Assembly (NCBI RefSeq): GCF_002902305.1
Contig: NZ_PPPX01000019.1
Span: 1,814 to 65,752 of the forward strand
DNA from: Staphylococcus argensis
GTDB taxonomy: Bacteria > Bacillota > Bacilli > Staphylococcales > Staphylococcaceae
Length of the DNA: 63,939 nt
Direction: 5' to 3'
Part shown: positions 39,323 to 49,254 of the stretch, piece after piece
How positions within the stretch are numbered: position 1 is the stretch's first letter
How the letters are laid out: every line of letters begins with the position of its first letter
Position numbers and translations under genes: made by a program
The notes under the pieces: generated by a model
Told to the model about the DNA's origin: nothing
The model's input: the letters and a program-made list of their open reading frames with translations, nothing else
The model's database searches: none

Positions 39323-39358
39323 GCTCGTTCAAGGCACGTGCTTTGAACGGGCTTTTTT
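39323..39358 (+). terminator. aldA terminator
   Basis: GCTCGTTCAAGGCAC pairs with GTGCTTTGAACGGGC, then TTTTTT. The rest of the 420-base gap to rho holds the rho promoter and a long leader in which no gene was seen. Confidence 0.85.
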
Positions 39359-39441
39359 ATGTGCGTGAGTAGTGAGAATGTTATGGCGAGAACGTTTAAA
39401 TACTTGTTATTTTAAAACTCAAAGTCAGGACAAGAATGTTT

Positions 39442-39470
39442 TTGTATTTGCGGATAAATTTTGCTATAGT
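39442..39470 (+). promoter_or_regulatory. rho promoter
   Basis: TTGTAT (39442-39447) and TATAGT (39465-39470), spacer 17. This would give an approximately 250-base leader before rho. Confidence 0.55.
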
Positions 39471-39724
39471 AATTAAGGTAATAAGATTGAGAAGATTATA
39501 TAATTTAAGAAATTGGTAGTCACCTATTACTGAATATAGGACTGCGATTCAACTCAGATGATAGCGCACCGAGAACGCGTGTAAATTGTACGTTATACAG
39601 CTTAATTATACATATCATATCTCATCATCTCTTAAGGCGCTCTTCGACTTATTGGATGATATGCCAGAATGTTATATAACAATCAATCTTGTTAACTAAA
39701 TTTAAATGAAATGGGTGCAAGATT

Positions 39725-41041
39725 ATGCCTGAAAAAGAACGTACATCTCCTCAATATGAATCGTTCCACGAATTATATAAACACAACACTACTAAAGAGC
39801 TCACTCAAAAAGCTAAAAACTTAAAGCTTTCCAACTATAGTAAATTAAATAAAAAAGAATTAGTGCTTGCGATTATGGAAGCACAAATGGAAAAAGACGG
39901 GAATTACTACATGGAAGGGATTCTCGATGATATACAACCAGACGGCTACGGATTCTTGAGAACTGTCAACTACTCTAAAGGCGAGAAAGACATTTATATA
40001 TCTGCTAGCCAAATCCGCCGTTTTGAAATCAAACGCGGTGATAAGGTCACGGGTAAAGTTAGAAAGCCAAAAGACAACGAGAAATACTACGGTTTACTTC
40101 AAGTCGACTTCGTCAATGATGAGAATGCGGAAGAAGTTAAGAAACGTCCTCACTTCCAAGCACTCACACCTCTCTATCCTGAAGAGCGTATTATGCTCGA
40201 AACAACTCGAACAAATTATTCAACACGTATCATGGATTTAATCACGCCAATCGGTCTAGGGCAACGTGGTCTTATCGTTGCGCCACCGAAAGCAGGTAAG
40301 ACATCGCTCTTGAAAGAAATCGCTAATGCGATGGCCGAGAATAAGCCAGATGCAGAACTCTTCGTCTTACTCGTAGGTGAACGCCCTGAAGAGGTGACAG
40401 ATATTGAGCGTTCTGTTGAAAGTGCAGAAGTAGTGCATTCTACATTCGATGAGCCACCACAACATCACGTGAAAGTGGCTGAGTTATTGTTAGAACGTGC
40501 GAAACGTCTCGTTGAAATCGGTAAAGACGTGATTATCTTGATGGACTCTATCACACGTCTTGCTCGTGCGTATAACTTGGTCATCCCACCAAGTGGCCGT
40601 ACATTGTCAGGAGGACTTGATCCTGCTTCATTACACAAACCGAAAGCTTTCTTCGGTGCGGCACGTAATATCGAAGCAGGTGGCAGTTTAACTATCCTTG
40701 CTACAGCACTCGTCGATACAGGTTCACGTATGGATGACATGATTTACGAAGAGTTCAAAGGTACAGGTAACATGGAACTCCATCTAGATCGTAAACTCGC
40801 TGAGCGTCGTGTGTTCCCAGCGATTGACATCGGTCGTAGTTCTACACGTAAAGAAGAGTTGCTTATTTCTCGCAAAGAGCTTGAATCACTATGGCAGTTA
40901 CGCAACATGTTCACAGATTCACTCGATTTCACAGAGCGCTTTATCCGCAAGTTAAAACGCACTGATAACAACCATGAATTCTTTATCCAATTACAAGAAG
41001 CAGCGAAAGAAAGTACGAAGACAGGTAAACCAATTATTTAG
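39725..41041 (+). CDS. rho: Transcription termination factor Rho
   Basis: Hexameric RNA helicase that ends transcription at Rho-dependent sites. The 438 residues contain the Rho N-terminal helical domain (about 15-50), the cold-shock-like RNA-binding domain (YMEGILDDIQPDGYGFLR, KDIYISASQIRRF), Walker A IVAPPKAGKTSLL (about 178-190), Walker B DVIILMDSITRLARAYN and the Q/R-loop region. Length equals S. aureus Rho. It is followed by an intergenic repeat and rpmE2. Confidence 0.98.
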   Translation: MPEKERTSPQYESFHELYKHNTTKELTQKAKNLKLSNYSKLNKKELVLAIMEAQMEKDGNYYMEGILDDIQPDGYGFLRTVNYSKGEKDIYISASQIRRFEIKRGDKVTGKVRKPKDNEKYYGLLQVDFVNDENAEEVKKRPHFQALTPLYPEERIMLETTRTNYSTRIMDLITPIGLGQRGLIVAPPKAGKTSLLKEIANAMAENKPDAELFVLLVGERPEEVTDIERSVESAEVVHSTFDEPPQHHVKVAELLLERAKRLVEIGKDVIILMDSITRLARAYNLVIPPSGRTLSGGLDPASLHKPKAFFGAARNIEAGGSLTILATALVDTGSRMDDMIYEEFKGTGNMELHLDRKLAERRVFPAIDIGRSSTRKEELLISRKELESLWQLRNMFTDSLDFTERFIRKLKRTDNNHEFFIQLQEAAKESTKTGKPII

Positions 41042-41108
41042 TGATTGGAGAGAATAAAAGATAATAAATTTGAGGTAAAATTAACCATTATTTAAATGGA
41101 TATTGATT

Positions 41109-41341
41109 AAATTTTCAATGTGTACTCGAGACGCTTGATGGAGCTAGACCACAACGAAAATCCATTCCTTGAGCTCTTAGAGCTTAAGGAATTAGTTGAG
41201 TGTGGTCCTACGTAGTAGCTGTCTGACTTCGAGATTGCTGTCGCTTTCTCGAACTCTAGTCAGCTTTACGGGGGAAGTACAACGAAATCATAGATTTCTG
41301 TACTTCTCCCAAGCAAGCGAGAGTTATAACATTGAAATTTA
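41109..41341. repeat. Intergenic repeat family A, copy split by a family B element
   Basis: The outer parts match 201-330 almost base for base, with the same inverted ends (ATTTTCAATGT and ACATTGAAAT). Between GTGGTCC and AAGCAAGCGAGAG, where the first copy has only a few bases, this copy carries about 100 extra bases (see 41209-41310). This shows insertion of one repeat into another. Confidence 0.8.
41209..41310. repeat. Family B two-hairpin repeat nested in family A
   Basis: About 102 bases: a first hairpin (TAGCTGTCTGACTTCGAGATTGC with its complement CTCGAACTCTAGTCAGCT) and a second one (GGGGGAAGTACAACGAAATCA with TAGATTTCTGTACTTCTCCC). The same layout occurs three times at 41794-42210. 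Confidence 0.8.
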
Positions 41342-41375
41342 ATATATATAGAATGAAGAGTTCTACCTCAAGGGG

Positions 41376-41404
41376 TTGCGTTTTATCAATATAGCACTTA
41401 TAAT
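41376..41404 (+). promoter_or_regulatory. rpmE2 promoter
   Basis: TTGCGT (41376-41381) and TATAAT (41399-41404), 17-base spacer, 70 bases before the rpmE2 start and just outside the repeat. Confidence 0.65.
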
Positions 41405-41474
41405 GGTTTAGTATTGGTTAAAAACTCATAAATAACTCTGTTCCAGATGGTTCAGGGCAAAGGAGCTGAAAATA

Positions 41475-41735
41475 ATGAAACAAGGAATCCATCCAGATTA
41501 CCACAAAGTTATCTTTTTAGATACTACAACTAACTACAAATTCTTAAGTGGTTCTACTAAAACATCATCAGAAACTATGGAATGGGAAGACGGCAACGAA
41601 TACCCAGTAATTCGTTTAGACGTTTCATCTGATTCTCACCCATTCTACACAGGACGCCAAAAATTCGCAGCTGCGGATGGTCGTGTGGAACGTTTCAACA
41701 AGAAATTTGGTTTCAAATCAAACAACAACAATTAA
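41475..41735 (+). CDS. rpmE2: Ribosomal protein L31 type B
   Basis: Large-subunit ribosomal protein of 86 residues ([45 protein letters not shown]). It has no cysteine, so it is the zinc-free 'C-minus' form, which in many bacteria replaces the zinc form under zinc limitation. AAAGGAGC precedes the ATG. Same position after rho as in S. aureus. Confidence 0.97.
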   Translation: MKQGIHPDYHKVIFLDTTTNYKFLSGSTKTSSETMEWEDGNEYPVIRLDVSSDSHPFYTGRQKFAAADGRVERFNKKFGFKSNNNN

Positions 41736-41746
41736 TTCTAACATTC

Positions 41747-41780
41747 AAGCATTCTCATCCGTGTATGAGGATGCTTTTTC
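41747..41780 (+). terminator. rpmE2 terminator
   Basis: AAGCATTCTCAT (41747-41758) pairs with ATGAGGATGCTT (41765-41776), then TTTTC. Confidence 0.8.
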
Positions 41781-41793
41781 TATTTATACATAA

Positions 41794-41890
41794 GCGCAGT
41801 AGACGACTGAATTCGAAATTGCTGACGCAGTTTCGAACACTAGCCGTCCTTGCGGGGGTGAGACAACGAAATCAAATAGATTTCTGTCTT
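41794..41890. repeat. Family B repeat, copy 1 (truncated right end)
   Basis: Begins GCGCAGTAGACGACTG. ATTCGAAATTGC pairs with GCAGTTTCGAA, then GCGGGGGTGAGACAACGAAATC pairs with GATTTCTGTCTTA. The terminal CACTCCC seen in the third copy is missing. This and the next two copies fill most of the 520-base gap between rpmE2 and tdk, which holds no gene. Confidence 0.75.
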
Positions 41891-41949
41891 AATAATGTAT
41901 TAACAATAAAAGCAAGAGTAAGTTACTGATAGTTCTAATCAAGTAATTG

Positions 41950-42056
41950 CGCAGTAGCTGAGGGCAAGTTCAATGGCTTAACAGCTATTGACCATGCTAC
42001 TCAGCTTTGCGGGGGCAAGACCATGAAATCAAATAGATTTCGGTCTATTGTGGGAG
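41950..42056. repeat. Family B repeat, copy 2 (diverged)
   Basis: Same layout: GCGCAGTAGCTGAG at the left, complementary GCTACTCAGCTTTGC in the middle, then GGGGGCAAGACCATGAAATC facing GATTTCGGTCTATTGTGGG. Stem sequences differ from copies 1 and 3, but complementary changes keep the pairing, which supports selection for or inheritance of the RNA/DNA fold. Confidence 0.7.
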
Positions 42057-42105
42057 TATCAAATAATATTAAAGACCTTCACTATTACTTTTAAGTAGAC
42101 ATTAG

Positions 42106-42210
42106 CGCAGTAGACGACTGCATTCGAAATTGCTTACGCAGTTTCGAACACTAGTCGTCCTTGCGGGGGTGAGACAACGAAATCAATAAATTGATTTCTG
42201 TCTCACTCCC
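42106..42210. repeat. Family B repeat, copy 3 (complete)
   Basis: GCGCAGTAGACGACTG start, ATTCGAAATTGC with GCAGTTTCGAA, and GGGGGTGAGACAACGAAATC with GATTTCTGTCTCACTCCC. It ends 11 bases before a TATAAT at 42221, so it may supply part of the tdk promoter region or a terminator for upstream RNA. Confidence 0.8.
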
Positions 42211-42261
42211 CAAAATATGATATAATAAACCGATTATGTTTTTAAAAAGGTGGATCACATC

Positions 42262-42867
42262 ATGTACGAAACTTATCACTCTGGCTGGATAGAGTGTATT
42301 ACAGGAAGCATGTTTAGTGGGAAATCTGAAGAGTTGATTCGACGATTACGCAGAGGGCTATATGCGAAACAGAAAGTGATTGTGTTCAAGCCTGCGATTG
42401 ACGATCGTTACGACAAAGATAAGATTGTGTCCCACAACGGCAATGCGATAGAAGCATTTAATATCACTACCGCTGCCGAAATTCTTAAATATGATTTATC
42501 AGATGTCGATGTCATTGGAATTGATGAAGTGCAGTTCTTCGACGCTGAAATTGTACATATTGCGGAACAACTCGCTGATCAAGGTCATCGGGTTGTGACA
42601 GCAGGACTCGACATGGACTTTCGTGGTCAGCCGTTTGAACCTATGCCAGCAATGCTTGCGGTAAGTGAGATTATCATTAAACTTCAAGCAGTATGTGCAG
42701 TTTGTGGTTCGTCTTCAAGTCGCACGCAACGGCTGATTGACGGTAAACCAGCGAAAGTAGATGATCCTGTAATATTAGTAGGTGCCAATGAAAGTTATGA
42801 GCCACGGTGTCGTGCACATCATATCGTTGCACCGAGTGATGACGAGAAAGAGAAGGAGGAACTTTAA
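42262..42867 (+). CDS. tdk: Thymidine kinase
   Basis: Salvage enzyme phosphorylating thymidine. The 201-residue type II TK has the P-loop [12 protein letters not shown] (residues 15-26), GIDEVQFFD, and the structural zinc Cys pairs CAVCG and RCRAHH. The ATG at 42262 (MYETYHSGW) is chosen by homology; a GTG four codons upstream, inside the AAAAAGGTGG ribosome site, is unlikely. The stop directly abuts the prfA GTG start. Confidence 0.96.
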   Translation: MYETYHSGWIECITGSMFSGKSEELIRRLRRGLYAKQKVIVFKPAIDDRYDKDKIVSHNGNAIEAFNITTAAEILKYDLSDVDVIGIDEVQFFDAEIVHIAEQLADQGHRVVTAGLDMDFRGQPFEPMPAMLAVSEIIIKLQAVCAVCGSSSSRTQRLIDGKPAKVDDPVILVGANESYEPRCRAHHIVAPSDDEKEKEEL

Positions 42868-43947
42868 GTGTTTGATCAATTAGATATTGTTGAAGAAAGA
42901 TATGAACAATTAAACGAACTATTGAGTGACCCAGAAGTTGTCAATGATTCGGACAAACTCCGTGCTTATTCTAAAGAACAAGCGGATTTACAAAAGACGG
43001 TCGATGTGTACCGCGAATATAAACAAGTTAAAGAGGATTTAGCTGACATTGATGAGATGTTGAGAGAAACGAAAGACAAAGACGAAATCGACATGCTTAA
43101 AGAAGAAGCGAACGATTTGAAACCTCAAGTTCCTGAACTTGAAGAACAACTGAAATTTTTACTTATCCCGAAAGATCCTAATGACGACAAGAATGTTATC
43201 GTGGAAATTCGTGCCGCAGCTGGTGGGGACGAAGCAGCCATCTTTGCTGGTGACTTACTAAGAATGTATTCACGCTATAGTGAAACATTAGGTTATAAGA
43301 CAGACATCGTAGAAATGAACGCTAGTGATCACGGCGGCTATAAAGAAGTCAGTTTCATGATTCAAGGTCAAGGTGCTTATTCTAAATTAAAATATGAGAA
43401 CGGTGCACATCGTGTTCAACGTGTACCTGAAACAGAATCAGGCGGTCGTATCCATACGTCTACGGCGACTGTAGCGGTATTACCAGAAGCAGAAGATGTC
43501 GAAGTCGAAATTCGTAATGAGGATATTAAAATTGATACGTATCGTTCAAGCGGTGCAGGTGGTCAGCACGTTAATACAACTGACTCAGCTGTACGTATCA
43601 CGCACACGCCTACAGGTACAGTCGTGACTTCTCAAGATGAAAAATCTCAAATTAAAAACCGTGAGAAAGCCATGAAAGTCTTGAAAGCACGTGTCTACGA
43701 TATGAAAGTTCAAGAAGAGGAAGAGAAATATGCGTCTGAACGTAAGTCAGCAGTAGGAACAGGTGACCGTTCAGAACGTATCAGAACGTATAACTATCCA
43801 CAAAATCGTGTGACAGATCACCGTATCGGTTTAACAATTCAAAAGTTAGATCAAATCGTTGAAGGTAAACTCGATGAAATTATTGATGCGCTCACATTAT
43901 CTGAGCAAACAGAGAAATTGAAAGAACTTAATAATGGCGAGCTATAG
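42868..43947 (+). CDS. prfA: Peptide chain release factor 1
   Basis: Recognises UAA and UAG stop codons and triggers peptide release. The 359 residues show the PxT-type anticodon region ([19 protein letters not shown]) and the catalytic [19 protein letters not shown] loop (about residue 232). The start is GTG next to the tdk stop, with AAGGAGG inside the end of tdk. It overlaps prmC by 14 bases; PrmC methylates the GGQ Gln. Confidence 0.98.
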   Translation: MFDQLDIVEERYEQLNELLSDPEVVNDSDKLRAYSKEQADLQKTVDVYREYKQVKEDLADIDEMLRETKDKDEIDMLKEEANDLKPQVPELEEQLKFLLIPKDPNDDKNVIVEIRAAAGGDEAAIFAGDLLRMYSRYSETLGYKTDIVEMNASDHGGYKEVSFMIQGQGAYSKLKYENGAHRVQRVPETESGGRIHTSTATVAVLPEAEDVEVEIRNEDIKIDTYRSSGAGGQHVNTTDSAVRITHTPTGTVVTSQDEKSQIKNREKAMKVLKARVYDMKVQEEEEKYASERKSAVGTGDRSERIRTYNYPQNRVTDHRIGLTIQKLDQIVEGKLDEIIDALTLSEQTEKLKELNNGEL

Positions 43948-44782
43948 TGACGTTCTGCAACAAGCACAAAGCAAAGCAGAAATATACGGTGTGGAACATG
44001 CAAGTGTTGAATGGCTCTTTTTCGAGCTATTAGGCTGGCGTCGCCACGACTTTATAATGAAGAAAGATGCAACGATGTCTGAACATGAGGTAACCCAGTT
44101 TGAGCAAGGAATGAAACGTTTACTTCAAGGTGAACCTGTTCAATATATCCTCGGTTATCAGTACTTTTACGGAGAGCAGTTCAAGGTGAATCCGTCTTGT
44201 CTTATACCACGGCCAGAAACTGAGGAAGTCATGTTGCACTTTGTGAAGCAACTTTCTCCTCACGCGCGAGTAGTCGATATAGGTACAGGGAGCGGTAACC
44301 TGCCGATTATGATTAAGCAACTTGTGCCATCGACTGAAGTACTCGCTACTGATCTTTCGTCAGAGGCTTTACAAGTTGCCCGTGATAGTGCGCAGATGCA
44401 CGAGGTAGATATTGAATTTCTTGAGGGGAATACGCTTGAGCCATTGATTGAGCGTGGAATTAAAGTGGATGGGTTAATCTCAAATCCACCGTATATCAGT
44501 GAAGATGAGCTTGAGGTAATGAGTGAATCTGTGAAGCGTTACGAACCACAATTAGCGTTGTTTGCAGAAGAGCAAGGTTTAGCAGTTTATCATAAAATCT
44601 TAAACGAACTCCCTCAAGTGCTGAACTCAGAAGCAGTGGTAACCTTTGAAATAGGTTACCAACAAGGGGAGCGTATTACACAATTAATTCATGCGTTATA
44701 CCCATGGCTCAATGTTGACGTCGTTCAAGATATTAATGGCAACGAGCGTATTGCTTCATTTGTATGGACATCAGAATCGTGA
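43934..44782 (+). CDS. prmC: Release factor glutamine methyltransferase PrmC (HemK)
   Basis: S-adenosylmethionine-dependent N5-methylation of the GGQ glutamine of release factors. The 282 residues have an N-terminal helical domain, motif [14 protein letters not shown] (about residues 110-122) and the catalytic [13 protein letters not shown] (about 177-189). The start lies inside the end of prfA, so enzyme and substrate are translationally coupled. Confidence 0.96.
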   Translation: MASYSDVLQQAQSKAEIYGVEHASVEWLFFELLGWRRHDFIMKKDATMSEHEVTQFEQGMKRLLQGEPVQYILGYQYFYGEQFKVNPSCLIPRPETEEVMLHFVKQLSPHARVVDIGTGSGNLPIMIKQLVPSTEVLATDLSSEALQVARDSAQMHEVDIEFLEGNTLEPLIERGIKVDGLISNPPYISEDELEVMSESVKRYEPQLALFAEEQGLAVYHKILNELPQVLNSEAVVTFEIGYQQGERITQLIHALYPWLNVDVVQDINGNERIASFVWTSES

Positions 44783-44842
44783 ACAGTTTTAGACATGATA
44801 ATAAGCGGTAATGTCTCAAATTAGAATACTTGAGCATAAGGG

Positions 44843-44904
44843 GGTGAGAAGAGCAAACTTTAGAATACAAGCTAAAGTTGTGCTCGCTCACACCTTCTTT
44901 TTTA
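44843..44904 (+). terminator. Long terminator-like hairpin between prmC and tsaC
   Basis: GGTGAG/CTCACACC, GAGCA/TGCTC and ACTTTAG/CTAAAGT stack into a stem of about 20 base pairs, followed by TTCTTTTTTATA. tsaC continues the same strand 50 bases later, so this probably reduces read-through or is an attenuator. Confidence 0.75.
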
Positions 44905-44956
44905 TATCTTCATGTATAACTCACAATCAATCTACTATTCAAAGGAGGGAAGAAGA

Positions 44957-45988
44957 ATGGAAACGAAAGTTTGGCATATGCGCGATCACATTAGTGAGCA
45001 AGATTTAGCTGAAATTAAAGGACAATTTGAAGCATCCGAGCTCGTTGTAATTCCTACCGAAACCGTCTACGGCCTTGGTGGCAACGCATGTAGTGATGAA
45101 GCAGTGAAACGTATCTATGAAGCGAAAGGACGACCTTCTGATAATCCACTGATCGTGCATATTCATAGCATGGATCAACTCGGTGATTTCGTTCAGAAAG
45201 TCTCGCCAGAAGTTCAAGAACTGATGCGTGCGTTCTGGCCTGGACCGATATCCTTTATTTTACCGTTAAAAGCAGGATATTTATGTGAACGTGTGACAGG
45301 TGGCTTGAACTCTATCGCAGTAAGAATGCCAAGTCATCCCGTGGGGCGTCGTATACTGCAGTATGTCAATTTGCCTATTGCGGCGCCAAGTGCCAATTTG
45401 AGTGGCCGACCATCACCTACCATGTTCCAACATGCGTTCGATGATTTGAATGGCCGTGTCGCTGGAATAGTGAATGGCGATCAAAGTGAAGAAGGACTTG
45501 AGAGTACGGTCCTAGATTGTACGACTTATCCATTCCAAATTGCTCGACCAGGAGCGATTACAAAAAAGATGATTGAAACTGTGTTACCGCATAGTGTAGA
45601 GGGTAAAAGTGGTTTGAAAGATGGGAAACCTATCGCACCAGGAATGAAATATAAACATTATGCGCCTGATACGCCGGTGACCGTGTTAACACAATTGAAT
45701 GGGCCTATCCCAAATAACAAAGATTGGCAACATATTGCATTTGCCGTTCCACAGACCTTACAAGGCTGGGTGCCAAAAGAAAGTCACTTTATACCATTAT
45801 GTGACGACGAAGAAGATATGAAAGCGGCCAACCATAATCTTTATCGCATATTGCATGACTTAGATTCAGACGATGAAATTACGAGTGCGTATATTTATGG
45901 TTTTACCAATGAATCGAGAGCAGAAGCGTATATGAATCGCTTGATGAAAGCTGCTAACCAAGAAGTAGTAACGGGGGATGAATTATGA
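44957..45988 (+). CDS. tsaC: L-threonylcarbamoyladenylate synthase (Sua5/YwlC)
   Basis: Makes threonylcarbamoyl-AMP for the universal t6A37 tRNA modification. The YrdC-like domain (about residues 15-200) has IPTETVYGLGGNA and KGRPSDNPLIVH. A linker (PIAPGMKYKHYAPDTP) and a C-terminal Sua5 domain follow, giving 343 residues. The ATG at 44957 follows AAAGGAGG; a longer frame beginning at 44912 would include the ribosome site. It overlaps ptpB by four bases. Confidence 0.95.
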   Translation: METKVWHMRDHISEQDLAEIKGQFEASELVVIPTETVYGLGGNACSDEAVKRIYEAKGRPSDNPLIVHIHSMDQLGDFVQKVSPEVQELMRAFWPGPISFILPLKAGYLCERVTGGLNSIAVRMPSHPVGRRILQYVNLPIAAPSANLSGRPSPTMFQHAFDDLNGRVAGIVNGDQSEEGLESTVLDCTTYPFQIARPGAITKKMIETVLPHSVEGKSGLKDGKPIAPGMKYKHYAPDTPVTVLTQLNGPIPNNKDWQHIAFAVPQTLQGWVPKESHFIPLCDDEEDMKAANHNLYRILHDLDSDDEITSAYIYGFTNESRAEAYMNRLMKAANQEVVTGDEL

Positions 45989-46413
45989 GAATAATATTTG
46001 TGTGTACGGGAAATACCTGTCGCAGTCCACTTGCAGAGAGCATAGCTAAGCAATATATGCCTGATATAGAGATAGAATCACGAGGTATCTTTGCGATGGA
46101 TGGCGCACCTGTCTCTGCTCATAGCATGGATATTCTTAAATCGAAAGGATATCCTGAACCTGATTCTGCGCAGTCGCTAGGTGATGGTGTTAATGAAGCG
46201 GACTTAATTCTGACCATGACGCGTGAACATCAGCAGATCATTCAGTCAATGGATCCAGATGTTCATAATGTCTTTACACTTAATGAATACGTCGGTCTAG
46301 ACGGAGATATTGCTGATCCAATTGGTGGCAGTAAAGCGACTTATGAGAAGGCGTTTGAGCAGATTGACCACGCGGTTCGTCTGTTGAGTAAAAAGTTGGA
46401 AAATGAGCAGTAA
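45985..46413 (+). CDS. ptpB: Low-molecular-weight protein tyrosine/arginine phosphatase (PtpB/YwlE)
   Basis: The 142-residue LMW-PTP fold has the P-loop VCTGNTCRSP (residues 6-15) and a general acid loop DPIGGS near 112. The Thr after the nucleophile Cys is the feature that gives YwlE-type enzymes phospho-arginine preference in B. subtilis, so the substrate could be McsB-phosphorylated proteins. ATGA overlap with tsaC shows coupling. Confidence 0.93.
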   Translation: MRIIFVCTGNTCRSPLAESIAKQYMPDIEIESRGIFAMDGAPVSAHSMDILKSKGYPEPDSAQSLGDGVNEADLILTMTREHQQIIQSMDPDVHNVFTLNEYVGLDGDIADPIGGSKATYEKAFEQIDHAVRLLSKKLENEQ

Positions 46414-46801
46414 AGCTGAGGAGATCGTATGAAATGTATGACTCATATATTTATAGTATGAGACGACCAACAAATACGTTATAATTGAAGTTGTATAGCA
46501 CCATGCTATGAGTCTGTTTAATATTTTAATTGTGATTACCGATATACGAAGGTAGAGCGTTTGGCATTAAGTTTAATAAAAGTGGTGTAGCTTCGCATAA
46601 GTGAGTGAGTACCCACTTTAAACCTCGATTGCCTGCGCTTTCCTTCAAAGTCGGAACAGGTTGAGAGAAAGCGTTTGTCAGGCAAGGAGAAAACATGATG
46701 GAGAGCCGCGTTTTTACTTCAAGTAAATGAGCAAGCGACAACATCATTCGACGAAGCATGCGGACGCTTGTCTCCAATCTGCTAATGAAAGAGGTGGGAG
46801 T
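46414..46801 (+). other. Untranslated leader with strong hairpins ahead of ywlG-glyA-upp
   Basis: This 388-base gap holds no gene. AAAGTGG (46579-46585) pairs with CCACTTT (46613-46619). Directly after it, TTGCCTG plus CGCTTTC (46629-46642) pairs with GAAAGCG (46667-46673) and CAGGCAA (46679-46685), separated only by a five-base bulge on the right side. There is no T run, so it is not a terminator. It could be a cis-acting RNA controlling the downstream one-carbon and pyrimidine genes. Confidence 0.5.
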
Positions 46802-47326
46802 GTGGAAAAGTTACAACAATTACTAGACGAACTCAAAGCACAACAATTCTTCCGTAAAGGCGAACTATGCGTTATCGGTTGTTCGACTTCTGAAGTTATC
46901 GGTGAACGTATTGGTTCGGTAGGCTCGATGGAAATTGCAGAAACATTGTTTAAGCATTTTCAACAAATCGAGAAAGAAACGGGAGTGCACTTCGTCTATC
47001 AAGGTTGTGAACATATTAACCGAGCGATCACCATAGAGCGAGCTGATTACGATCCATACACGATGGAAGAAGTGACAGTCGTTCCAGATGTACATGCAGG
47101 AGGAAGTCTCGCAACATACGCATATCAACATATGAAAGATCCGATGGTCGTAGAATCAATTACAGTGCCAAAGGGTATTGATATCGGACAAACATTGATT
47201 GGTATGCATTTGAAACATGTTGCTATTCCAATTCGTACATCAGTTAAACAAATAGGGGAAGCAGTTGTCACTATCGCATCCTCAAGACCTAAGAAGATAG
47301 GTGGCGAGCGTGCGAAATACGACTAA
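46802..47326 (+). CDS. ywlG: UPF0340 protein YwlG
   Basis: The 174-residue protein of the YwlG/TIGR01440 family has [31 protein letters not shown] and [14 protein letters not shown], all conserved and probably forming a ligand pocket. Its function is unknown. The start is a GTG at 46802 after AGAGGTGGGAG, giving the exact family length. It is followed 20 bases later by glyA, a conserved pairing. Confidence 0.92.
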   Translation: MEKLQQLLDELKAQQFFRKGELCVIGCSTSEVIGERIGSVGSMEIAETLFKHFQQIEKETGVHFVYQGCEHINRAITIERADYDPYTMEEVTVVPDVHAGGSLATYAYQHMKDPMVVESITVPKGIDIGQTLIGMHLKHVAIPIRTSVKQIGEAVVTIASSRPKKIGGERAKYD

Positions 47327-47346
47327 TACAGAAAAGGGGTTATCTT

Positions 47347-48585
47347 ATGTCATTCATTCAGAAACAAGATCAAGAAATCTATGACGCAATTCAGAACGAA
47401 TTTAATCGTCAGAATAATAATATTGAACTTATCGCTTCAGAAAACTTTGTTTCAGAAGCAGTCATGGAAGCTCAAGGTTCAGTATTAACGAATAAATATG
47501 CTGAAGGGTATCCTGGCCGTCGCTATTATGGGGGATGTAGCTACGTCGATGTGTCTGAGCGTCTCGCTATCGCTCGTGCGAAAGAGTTGTTTGGCGCTGA
47601 ACACGCGAACGTACAACCTCATTCTGGGTCTCAAGCGAATATGGCCGTTTACCTTGTAGCATTAGAACATGGAGATACTGTATTAGGCATGAATTTAAGT
47701 CAAGGTGGACACCTCACACATGGTGCGCCAGTGAACTTTAGCGGGCAGTTCTATAATTTCGTTGAATACGGCGTTGACCAAGAAACTGAGAAGATTGATT
47801 ATGATGAAGTACGACGCATCGCTCAGAAACATCAACCGAAACTCATCGTAGCAGTTGCATCAGCGTACTCACGCCAAATTGACTTTAAACGTTTTAAAGC
47901 AATTGCAGATGAAGTTGGAGCGAAATTAATGGTAGATATGGCTCACATTGCTGGCTTAGTTGCAGCAGGCTTACATCCAAACCCTGTAGAGTATGCAGAT
48001 TTCGTGACGACAACGACACATAAGACGTTGCGTGGCCCACGTGGCGGTATGATTCTCTGTAAAGAGGAGTATAAGAAAGAGGTTGATAAGACGATCTTCC
48101 CAGGTATTCAAGGCGGACCGTTAGAACATGTTATCGCAGCTAAAGCTGTCGCATTGGGTGAAGCTTTACAGCCTGACTTTAAAGACTACCAAGCTCAAGT
48201 TATCGCTAATGCACGCGTGTTATCTGAAACGCTTCAAGAGGAAGGGTTCCGTATCGTTTCAGGTGGTACTGACAATCATCTCGTCTGTGTAGATGTTAAA
48301 GGTTCAGTCGGCATTACTGGTAAAGTTGCTGAAGAAGCATTAGATGATATCGGTATTACTTGTAATAAGAATACAATTCCATTTGATGAAGAGAAACCAT
48401 TCGTGACGAGTGGTCTGCTTTTAGGTACGCCAGCAGCGACGACCCGTGGATTTGACGAAGCGGCTTTTAAAGAAGTAGGAAAAATAATGAGCTTAGTCTT
48501 GAAAGACCCAGAGAATGAACAAGTACTTAAAGAAGGGAAAGAACGTGTGCGTACACTAACCTCTAAGTACCCACTATATAATTAA
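47347..48585 (+). CDS. glyA: Serine hydroxymethyltransferase
   Basis: PLP enzyme converting serine and THF to glycine and 5,10-methylene-THF, the main source of one-carbon units and of thymidylate methyl groups. The 412 residues include the PLP Lys in [14 protein letters not shown] (about residue 226) and [11 protein letters not shown] for cofactor contacts. Between ywlG and upp, as in many Bacilli. GGGGTTATC precedes the ATG. Confidence 0.98.
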   Translation: MSFIQKQDQEIYDAIQNEFNRQNNNIELIASENFVSEAVMEAQGSVLTNKYAEGYPGRRYYGGCSYVDVSERLAIARAKELFGAEHANVQPHSGSQANMAVYLVALEHGDTVLGMNLSQGGHLTHGAPVNFSGQFYNFVEYGVDQETEKIDYDEVRRIAQKHQPKLIVAVASAYSRQIDFKRFKAIADEVGAKLMVDMAHIAGLVAAGLHPNPVEYADFVTTTTHKTLRGPRGGMILCKEEYKKEVDKTIFPGIQGGPLEHVIAAKAVALGEALQPDFKDYQAQVIANARVLSETLQEEGFRIVSGGTDNHLVCVDVKGSVGITGKVAEEALDDIGITCNKNTIPFDEEKPFVTSGLLLGTPAATTRGFDEAAFKEVGKIMSLVLKDPENEQVLKEGKERVRTLTSKYPLYN

Positions 48586-48603
48586 TATTGGAGGAACATA
48601 ACC

Positions 48604-49233
48604 ATGGGGAAAGTACATGTATTTGATCATCCGTTGATTCAACACAAATTAAGTTATATTCGAGATGTGAACACTGGTACGAAAGGATTTAGAGAACTTG
48701 TAGACGAAGTAGGCATGCTCATGGCATACGAAGTAACGCGTAACCTCGAGTTACAAGATGTCGAAATCGATACACCAGTGACACGAACTACAGCGAAACG
48801 TTTGTCAGGCAAGAAACTTGCATTTATCCCTATATTGAGAGCAGGTCTTGGCATGACGCAAGGGATCCTTAACTTAGTGCCAGCAGCTAAAGTAGGGCAC
48901 GTAGGTTTATACCGTGATCCTGAAACGTTGAAAGCAGTGGAATACTTTGTGAAACTCCCACAAGATATTGAAGATCGTGAAATTATCGTAATTGACCCTA
49001 TGTTAGCAACAGGTGCTTCAGCCATTGAAGCGATTCATTCATTGAAGAAAAGAGGAGCGAAGCACATTCGCTTTATGTGTCTCATAGCTGCGCCTGAAGG
49101 TGTCGAGAAATTGAAAGAAGCACACGAGGATGTTGATATCTATATCGCAGCGTTAGATGAGAAATTAGATGAGAACGCGTACATTATCCCGGGTCTAGGT
49201 GATGCCGGTGACCGATTATTCGGTACGAAATAG
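48604..49233 (+). CDS. upp: Uracil phosphoribosyltransferase
   Basis: Salvages uracil to UMP with PRPP. The 209 residues have [10 protein letters not shown], the PRPP loop [12 protein letters not shown] (about residues 128-139) and the C-terminal uracil-binding [14 protein letters not shown]-rich GGAGG precedes the ATG. Co-directional with glyA (18-base gap) and mnaA. Confidence 0.98.
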   Translation: MGKVHVFDHPLIQHKLSYIRDVNTGTKGFRELVDEVGMLMAYEVTRNLELQDVEIDTPVTRTTAKRLSGKKLAFIPILRAGLGMTQGILNLVPAAKVGHVGLYRDPETLKAVEYFVKLPQDIEDREIIVIDPMLATGASAIEAIHSLKKRGAKHIRFMCLIAAPEGVEKLKEAHEDVDIYIAALDEKLDENAYIIPGLGDAGDRLFGTK

Positions 49234-49254
49234 TCAAGCTTAGGAGTGGCGTCG

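Noticed and set aside
41790..42215. CRISPR-like array
   Set aside because: Three regularly spaced repeats, but units are about 100 bases with internal hairpins, spacers are about 50-60 bases, and no cas gene is present.
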